17,067 nucleotides of DNA from an uncultured Eggerthellaceae bacterium (lineage in GTDB: Bacteria; Actinomycetota; Coriobacteriia; Coriobacteriales; Eggerthellaceae): the NCBI GenBank assembly GCA_910588435.1, contig CAJUPL010000037.1, positions 1 through 17,067 on the forward strand, read 5' to 3'. A program made the position numbers and the translations under genes. The notes beneath the pieces were generated by a model, which saw only the letters and a list, made by a program, of their open reading frames with translations, was not told where the DNA came from and ran no database searches. Below are positions 12,735 to 17,067 of this stretch, piece after piece. The first letter of the stretch is position 1. Each line of letters begins with the position of its first letter.

Positions 12735-14276
12735 TCACTTGCCAAGGATGTAGCCTTCTGCCCAGTCTAGAAGCTCCTCCACCTGATCAGCGCTTGGAGC
12801 CTCTGCGTAGATGCGAACCAAGGGCTCAGTACCGGATTTGCGCATCATCACCCACGGGCCGCCGTCCAGCATGAGCTTCACACCGTCACGCGTGTCCGTG
12901 CCGGAAACATGGATCCCCAACACCTCAGAAGGCAGGTCATTCCCAAGCAGAAGCTCATCTGCATAAGCCTCCTGCTCAGGGTCAAGGGTTAGCCCACGGC
13001 GCGAGAACTGGAAGCTGCCGTACTTCTCATTCGCGGCCTTGACCAGCTCTCCTAGCGGCTTGCCCTCTTTCGCCATCATCTCCGTGAGCAGGAGCGCCAT
13101 CAAAAGCCCATCGCGCTCCTTTACATGCCCCGGAAGCCCGATGCCGCCGGACTCCTCGCCGCCCACCAGCACGCCGCCGCGCTCCATCTCACCGTAGATC
13201 CATTTGAACCCAACGGGCGTGGTCACGTACTCAAGCCCCAGCGCCTGACACGCATTCGCAAGCTGCTGCGACGCCGTGACGGTTGACACCACGCGCTTGT
13301 CCGCCCCGCCGCGCGCGGCCAGGTTCTCGGTCACCAGCGTGATGATGCGGTGCGGGTTCACGAAGTTGCCCTCGGAATCCCCCGCGCTGATGCGGTCCGC
13401 GTCTCCATCGTTGATGAAGAGCGCGTCATAGCCCAGCTCAGCCACGCGCGCCAGGCCCTCGTCCACCCAAGGCTGGATGGGCTCAGGGTGCAGCCCCGCG
13501 AACGTTGGGTCAGCCACATTGTGCAGCTCATCAACTTGAACGCCCATCTCCCGGAGGAGCTCCGCCAGATGATGCCGCCCGGCACCGAACAGCGGGTCTA
13601 TCACCACGCGAAGGCCAGCCGCCTTGATGGCGTCTGCGTCCACTAGCTGGCGAAGGGCGTCCAGATACGGAGGCATCAGGTCACGGACCTGAACCGCCTT
13701 CGTCTCTGCGGGCACCTCGGTTGCCAGCTCGCTCAAAGGCTTGCCCTCCTCCAGCGCGTTCGAAATGTCCGGGATCTGCAGACGCGCAAGCTCAGATACG
13801 GCCGGATCCTTGAAGCCGTTCGCCTCGGTCTCCGCGATCACGCCCTCAACAACGTCCGTGAAGTCAGCCGGGCTGGCGCCGCCATCGGCCATGCGCAGCT
13901 TGATGCCCAGATACTCCGCCGGGTTGTGGCTGGAGGTCAGCATGATGCCTCCAACTGCCGCCGGGTCATGCGCAACTGACCAGCAGAGCGCGGGCGTGGG
14001 GCAATAGTCAGCCGTGAGGATCACGTCAAAGCCGTGCTCAGCAACCGTCTGCGCCACCAGCGCTGCGTACTCGTGCGCGTCCTGCCTGCAATCGTGCCCT
14101 ATGTATATGATGCCCGGATCCTCCGGCGTGGCTCCCGCGTCCACGGCCGCAGCCTTGAAGACCTGCGCCGCGGCGTCTGCCACCTTGACAGCGTTCTCAG
14201 CTGTGAAGCCCTCGCCGATGATGGCTCTCCAGCCATCGGTTCCGAAGCGAATCGTTGAAGCTGGCTTATCTGACAT
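12735..14276 (-). CDS. Phosphoglucomutase/phosphomannomutase (alpha-D-phosphohexomutase family)
   Basis: Interconverts hexose 1- and 6-phosphates through a phosphoserine enzyme, linking glycolysis with glycogen and cell-surface sugar synthesis. All four family signatures are present in order over 513 residues. They are the phosphoserine loop TSSHNP (114-119, Ser116), the magnesium loop DGDADR (290-295), the sugar-specificity loop GGEESGG (372-378) and the phosphate-binding loop RKSGTEPLVRIYAE (479-492). The N-terminal IRFGTDGWRAIIGEGFT is also typical. GEESGG occurs in bacterial enzymes that use glucose phosphate, but mannose and glucosamine specificity cannot be excluded, so no symbol is given. 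AAAGGGA precedes the ATG at good spacing. The 118 bases upstream hold only a GGCGCAC/GTGCGCC hairpin near 14316-14340. Confidence 0.93.
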   Translation of the reverse strand: MSDKPASTIRFGTDGWRAIIGEGFTAENAVKVADAAAQVFKAAAVDAGATPEDPGIIYIGHDCRQDAHEYAALVAQTVAEHGFDVILTADYCPTPALCWSVAHDPAAVGGIMLTSSHNPAEYLGIKLRMADGGASPADFTDVVEGVIAETEANGFKDPAVSELARLQIPDISNALEEGKPLSELATEVPAETKAVQVRDLMPPYLDALRQLVDADAIKAAGLRVVIDPLFGAGRHHLAELLREMGVQVDELHNVADPTFAGLHPEPIQPWVDEGLARVAELGYDALFINDGDADRISAGDSEGNFVNPHRIITLVTENLAARGGADKRVVSTVTASQQLANACQALGLEYVTTPVGFKWIYGEMERGGVLVGGEESGGIGLPGHVKERDGLLMALLLTEMMAKEGKPLGELVKAANEKYGSFQFSRRGLTLDPEQEAYADELLLGNDLPSEVLGIHVSGTDTRDGVKLMLDGGPWVMMRKSGTEPLVRIYAEAPSADQVEELLDWAEGYILGK

Positions 14277-14315
14277 GCCGAATCCCTTTCGATATCCTGT
14301 TGCTAAGCCGGATGC

Positions 14316-14340
14316 TCAGGCGCACCCACCTGGCGTGCGC
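14316..14340. other. Hairpin between the ACT-domain gene and the mutase gene
   Basis: GGCGCAC and GTGCGCC form a 7-bp stem around ccacctggc in the 118-base gap upstream of the mutase start. It has no U-run on either strand, so it is not a good terminator. The stem bases happen to equal those of hp4 in array A, but none of the flanking repeat sequence is present. Confidence 0.3.
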
Positions 14341-14394
14341 CCACCAGGCTAACTGGTCACGCGCCTGCTTGGCACGCGCCCGCCGATTGCGCAG

Positions 14395-14670
14395 CTACAC
14401 CTCATGCATGAAGCGGAAGACGTCCTCGCGCTGGATGGTGACCTGGCACCCCAGCTCTTCGCCCTTCGCGGCAAGGCGCTCCTGCACCTCGTTGAACGGG
14501 CACGCATCCACGTTGAGCGTGACCAGCATGGTCATGGAGAAGAGCTCTTCCTGGCCCAAGATGGTCTGATTGATGTCGTCGATGTTGGCGCTGCATTCCG
14601 TGAGGGCCGTGGCCACCGCGGCCACGATGCCGGTGCGGTCCTTGCCAAGCACTGATATGACGCATTTCAT
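14395..14670 (-). CDS. UPF0237-family ACT-domain protein
   Basis: A 91-residue protein consisting of one ACT domain. These small regulatory modules usually dimerise and bind amino acids or similar ligands. MKCVISVLGKDRTGIVAAV, DINQTILGQEELFSMTMLV and the C-terminal VTIQREDVFRFMHEV match the UPF0237 pattern (about 90 residues in relatives). The frame allows an ATG eight codons further upstream. I prefer the inner ATG because AAAGGA sits seven bases before it and the family begins with MK at that point. The ligand and target are unknown. UPF0237 genes often precede a UPF0210 (DUF711) gene, but that neighbour is absent here. Confidence 0.88.
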   Translation of the reverse strand: MKCVISVLGKDRTGIVAAVATALTECSANIDDINQTILGQEELFSMTMLVTLNVDACPFNEVQERLAAKGEELGCQVTIQREDVFRFMHEV

Positions 14671-14757
14671 GTTGGTTCCTTTCGCCGTGTGCATAGCTTA
14701 CCCGAACGGCCGCCTGATGGTGCGCTGGACGACGCGCCCGAGCGCCAGCCGGATGAC

Positions 14758-15318
14758 TCACCGGAAGAAGATGGAGAGCGCCTCGTTGCGCGTGGCTTGG
14801 CGGCGCTCGAAGATGCCGCGCACGGCGCTTGTGACGGTCTTCGTGCCCGGGCGCTTCACGCCGCGCATGCTCATGCACAGATGCTCCGCCTCAAGCACCA
14901 CCATGACGCCTTCCGGATGCAGCTGCTCCACCAGCGTGTTGGCGATCTGCGAGGTCAGACGCTCCTGCACTTGCGGCCTCTTCGCGAACACGTCCAGCAG
15001 GCGAACCAGCTTGGACAGGCCGCAGATGCGCCCGTCCGCGCCCGGTATGTAGGCGATGTACGCATGCCCGAAGAACGGCACCAGATGATGTTCGCACACC
15101 GAATAGAACGGGATGCCGCACTCAGTGACCATCTCCTGATGGCCTTCGTTGAAGAGCACCTCGAAATGGCGGGCCGGATCCTCCTCAAGCCCCGCGAACA
15201 CCTCTTCGTACATCTTCGCCACGCGCTCGGGCGTCTTCTGGAGCCCCTCCCGGTCTGGGTCCTCCCCCACGCCCTCCAAGATCAGGCGCACGCCCTCTTC
15301 GATCTTCTGCCTGTTCAT
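14758..15318 (-). CDS. folE: GTP cyclohydrolase I
   Basis: Opens the guanine ring of GTP to make 7,8-dihydroneopterin triphosphate, the first step to folate and also to queuosine-type deazapurines. The 186 residues carry the zinc ligands C75 and H78 in SVCEHHLVPF and C148 in EHLCMSMRG, in the spacing of the Escherichia coli enzyme. DPDREGLQKTPERVAKMYEE is the typical N-terminal signature, and GRICGLSKLVRLLDVFAKRPQVQE the GTP-pocket region. A longer frame begins seven codons earlier. The inner ATG is preferred because AAGGGAG stands right before it and family alignments begin there. It follows exoA on the same strand after 75 bases with no clear terminator, so cotranscription is plausible. No other folate gene is adjacent. 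Confidence 0.96.
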   Translation of the reverse strand: MNRQKIEEGVRLILEGVGEDPDREGLQKTPERVAKMYEEVFAGLEEDPARHFEVLFNEGHQEMVTECGIPFYSVCEHHLVPFFGHAYIAYIPGADGRICGLSKLVRLLDVFAKRPQVQERLTSQIANTLVEQLHPEGVMVVLEAEHLCMSMRGVKRPGTKTVTSAVRGIFERRQATRNEALSIFFR

Positions 15319-15393
15319 GCACTCCCTTTCATGCGGCACATGCCCTTCGCGAACGCGCCTTGCACGGCCGCTTCCACTTGTGTTGCCAAGCGC

Positions 15394-16317
15394 CTAGATG
15401 TCCAGCTCAAGCCCCACGGGGCAGTGATCCGAGCCCTCCACATCATCATATATGGATGCAGCCACGATCTTGTCCTTGAGCGTTTGGCTGACCAGGAAAT
15501 AATCTATGCGCCAACCGGCGTTCGTGCGCCGCGCGCGGTGCTGATAGCTCCACCAAGTGTAGACATCCGCCAGGTCAGGATGCATGTAGCGGAACGTATC
15601 CACGAAGCCAGCGTCCTGCAGCTCATCCATCTTGCCGCGCTCTTCATAAGAGAAGCCCGTGGTGCCGATGTTCTCCTGTGGGTGCTTCAGGTCTATCTCC
15701 TTGTGCGCCACGTTGAAGTCCCCGCACATGATCACAGGCTTGGGCTCTGTGCGCTCACCCTCTTCCGTTTTGGGGAGCGAGTCCATGGCGGCATCCGCGT
15801 CCTTGCTCTCAAGGAAGGCTGCGTATGCCGCGGCCTCCGCCTGGCTTGCTGTCTGGCTTCCTGTCTGGCCGTCAGCGCTGCGGCTCACCGGCACGCCCGC
15901 CGGGATGACTCCCTCTTCCAGCCCCAGGCAGAAGTCACGGAACGCATCGTCCCACTGCATGCGGTGGTCTATGCGCGCAAGCCCGTTCTGGGAGTTCGGC
16001 GTGTAGACATTGACGAACCAGAAGTCCGCGAACTCAGCTGCTAGTATGCGCCCTTCGGTATCCAGGTATTCGTTGCCCAAGCCGTGAAGGACTTGGATGG
16101 GCTCCTCGCGCGAGAAGATGGCCGTGCCGGAATAGCCCTTGCGGTGCGCGAAGCTGTAGAACTGGTGGTACCCGGGAAGCTCTAGGGCCACCTGACCCGG
16201 CTGGCATTTCGTCTCTTGCAGCGCGAAGATGTCTGCGCCGAACTGGTGGAATATCTCCAGGAAATCCTTCTTGAGAACGGCTCGAATGCCGTTCACGTTC
16301 CAGGATATGAACCGCAT
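15394..16317 (-). CDS. xth: Exodeoxyribonuclease III (Xth/ExoA-type AP endonuclease)
   Basis: Cuts DNA at abasic sites and removes 3' blocking groups in base-excision repair. The 307 residues show the endonuclease/exonuclease/phosphatase fold: MRFISWNVNGIR with Asn7, LQETK (33-37) with metal ligand Glu35, NVYTPNSQ (103-110) with Tyr105, CGDFNVAHKEIDL (198-210) with Asp200 and Asn202, RIDYFL (270-275), and C-terminal GSDHCPV (295-301) with the catalytic Asp297/His298. Relatives are about 250 residues. The extra length lies in one place, roughly 134-192, an Ala/Ser/Gln/Glu-rich insert between FRDFCLGLEEG and KPVIMCGDFN. At the DNA level it contains repeated CTGTCTGGC-like units, so it probably grew by repeat expansion. 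GAGGAGG precedes the ATG. Upstream on the minus strand lies repeat array E. Confidence 0.95.
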   Translation of the reverse strand: MRFISWNVNGIRAVLKKDFLEIFHQFGADIFALQETKCQPGQVALELPGYHQFYSFAHRKGYSGTAIFSREEPIQVLHGLGNEYLDTEGRILAAEFADFWFVNVYTPNSQNGLARIDHRMQWDDAFRDFCLGLEEGVIPAGVPVSRSADGQTGSQTASQAEAAAYAAFLESKDADAAMDSLPKTEEGERTEPKPVIMCGDFNVAHKEIDLKHPQENIGTTGFSYEERGKMDELQDAGFVDTFRYMHPDLADVYTWWSYQHRARRTNAGWRIDYFLVSQTLKDKIVAASIYDDVEGSDHCPVGLELDI

Positions 16318-16384
16318 GCTGCCTCCTCATCGTCGCTCACGTCAGCTGATTGTAGCAGCGTACCTCGCTTGCTGGCCCCAGAAG

Positions 16385-16615
16385 GCTTACGGCCCGCAAT
16401 CCTGCGGGCCGCTTCATTCATAACGGCCTTTAACATTGCTCTCATCTGTAGGCTGCACCCCCTCAATAGTAGGCGGCTGCATTGCAGCCGCAGTTGCACG
16501 CCAGTGCAACGTAACGCGGACGGCAGTCCGCGAGCACCCGGATTCCACCATCAGCTCAGGCTACCTAGCATGGCGCAAGACACCTATCCGAGCGCTCGAG
16601 CTGCAACCCTCATCA
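16385..16615 (-). repeat. Repeat array E, left arm (inverted)
   Basis: Read on the minus strand this is a nearly complete unit. It runs TTGCGCCATGCTAGG...GCCTG, ATCCGGGTGCTC, hp1 GCGGAC-tgcc-GTCCGC (16516-16531), GTTACG, hp2 TTGCAC-tggc-GTGCAA (16494-16509) and hp3 GCGGCTGC-aat-GCAGCCGC (16473-16491). A degraded hp4/hp5 section (CTACAGATG...), GTTAAAGGCCGTTAT, hp6 GGCCCGCA-ggat-TGCGGGCC (16391-16410) and then TGGGGCCAGCAA follow. Its inner part ends near 16600. Between it and the right arm, 16601-16670 can fold, because CATCACGCCTTCTGCCC and GGGTAGAAGCCTGATG are near-inverse copies. Confidence 0.75.
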
Positions 16616-16674
16616 CGCCTTCTGCCCGCATGCAAGCAGGGTGAGGGTAGAAGCCTGATGCACCCAGATCGGTG

Positions 16675-17020
16675 GTCTGCGCCAGGCTACCTTGCCTGAC
16701 CTAGGGCTGGGTGCCGGGTGCTCTTGCCCTGTCGGGCAAGTTACGCATTGCTAGTGCAATGCTGCGCTTGCAGTGCAAGCGCCCACATGAAAGGGACAAT
16801 GCTGCGTCTCCAATGGAGACGCCCACAGGAGGAGAGGCGCAATGTTGCGTCTCCAATGGAGAAGCCTACCTCAGAAGTTGGGTTGCATAGGCGCCCGGTA
16901 GGGCGCCAAGGCCGCTACTTTGCTTGTGCTTGCACATGCAAAGTTAAAGGCCGCTATAAATGGAGCGGGTGCTTGCACCCGCGACACCGGACCGAGCGCA
17001 GCGAGGCCGAGAGATGAGGA
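16675..17020 (+). repeat. Repeat array E, right arm (hp1-hp2-hp3x3-hp4-hp5-hp6)
   Basis: A full plus-oriented unit. It has TCTGCGCCAGGCTACC, CCGGGTGCT, hp1 CTTGCCC-tgtc-GGGCAAG (16723-16740) and hp2 GCATTGC-tagt-GCAATGC (16745-16762). hp3 GCGCTTGC-agt-GCAAGCGC (16764-16782) and GCGTCTCC-aat-GGAGACGC (16804-16822) follow, with a decayed third copy at 16847-16865. Then come hp4 GGCGCCC-ggta-GGGCGCC (16890-16907), AAGGCCGCT, hp5 ACTTTGC...GCAAAGT (16917-16944), TTAAAGGCCGCTATAAA, hp6 GCGGGTGC-tt-GCACCCGC (16965-16982) and GACACCGGACCGAGCG. Its order is the same as array A, 16 kb away. Confidence 0.85.
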
Positions 17021-17025
17021 TGCAA

Positions 17026-17067
17026 CCCAATATATGACCCAGAAGGTCAATGACATTAAGCACGGGG
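17026..17067. repeat. Second copy of the 61-bp palindrome, cut by the window end
   Basis: CCCAATATATGACCCAGAAG, followed by GTCAATGACATT and, after two changed bases, GCACGGGG repeats the left side of the palindrome at 4914-4955. The right half lies beyond the window. As in array B, it stands just beyond hairpin-repeat material. Confidence 0.75.

Noticed and set aside
14689..16044. 451-residue reading frame on the plus strand
   Set aside because: It lies antisense to folE and xth, both with complete family motifs. It is a shadow of their GC-rich codon bias, with His/Arg-rich composition and no domain.

Overview
The window looks like a chromosome segment from a moderately GC-rich actinobacterium. 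My best inference is the class Coriobacteriia (Eggerthellaceae-like). The grounds are a MurT/GatD lipid II amidation system, an anaerobic ribonucleotide reductase with a glycyl radical, a zinc-ribbon plus DUF4013-type membrane protein, a degenerate homocysteine-methyltransferase-like protein, and a general housekeeping set with G+C-rich codons. No strain can be named from the sequence alone, and there are no phage, plasmid, transposase or defence genes.

Layout. Positions 1-355 hold a repeat array. 364-1638 (-) is an ArsB/NhaD-type ion transporter. 1766-4036 (+) is a MurT-GatD fusion, followed with no gap by rlmH (4037-4510, +). 4511-6300 is a long gene-free convergent region packed with hairpin repeats. 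6354-8675 (-) is nrdD, with its own terminator and an NrdR-type operator. 8989-9279 and 9286-10425 (-) are a small unknown gene and a homocysteine S-methyltransferase-like protein that has lost its zinc ligands. 10498-10572 (-) is tRNA-Arg(CCT). 10573-11179 is another repeat and hairpin region. Then, all on the minus strand, come a zinc-ribbon membrane protein (11180-12646), a phosphohexomutase (12735-14276), a UPF0237 ACT-domain protein (14395-14670), folE (14758-15318) and exodeoxyribonuclease III (15394-16317). 16318-17067 is again repeat-filled and is cut by the window edge.

The proteins are mostly housekeeping: peptidoglycan amidation, ribosome modification, anaerobic dNTP synthesis, sugar-phosphate conversion, tetrahydrofolate/pterin entry and DNA repair.

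The most unusual content is not protein-coding. Every long intergenic gap carries pieces of one composite repeat family. It is built from an ordered string of hairpins (called hp1 to hp6 here) whose connecting sequences are conserved while the stems change in a compensatory way from copy to copy. At least 19 copies of one 19-nt hairpin (hp3) occur, with six basic stem sequences. Other hairpins keep TNNC-type or GNRA-type loops while their stems vary. The pieces occur in both orientations around a dyad centre. A second, 61-bp palindrome and a third, about 240-bp nested palindrome sit among them. I do not recognise this family. It behaves like a structured-RNA or palindromic-DNA repeat system with no partner enzyme in the window.
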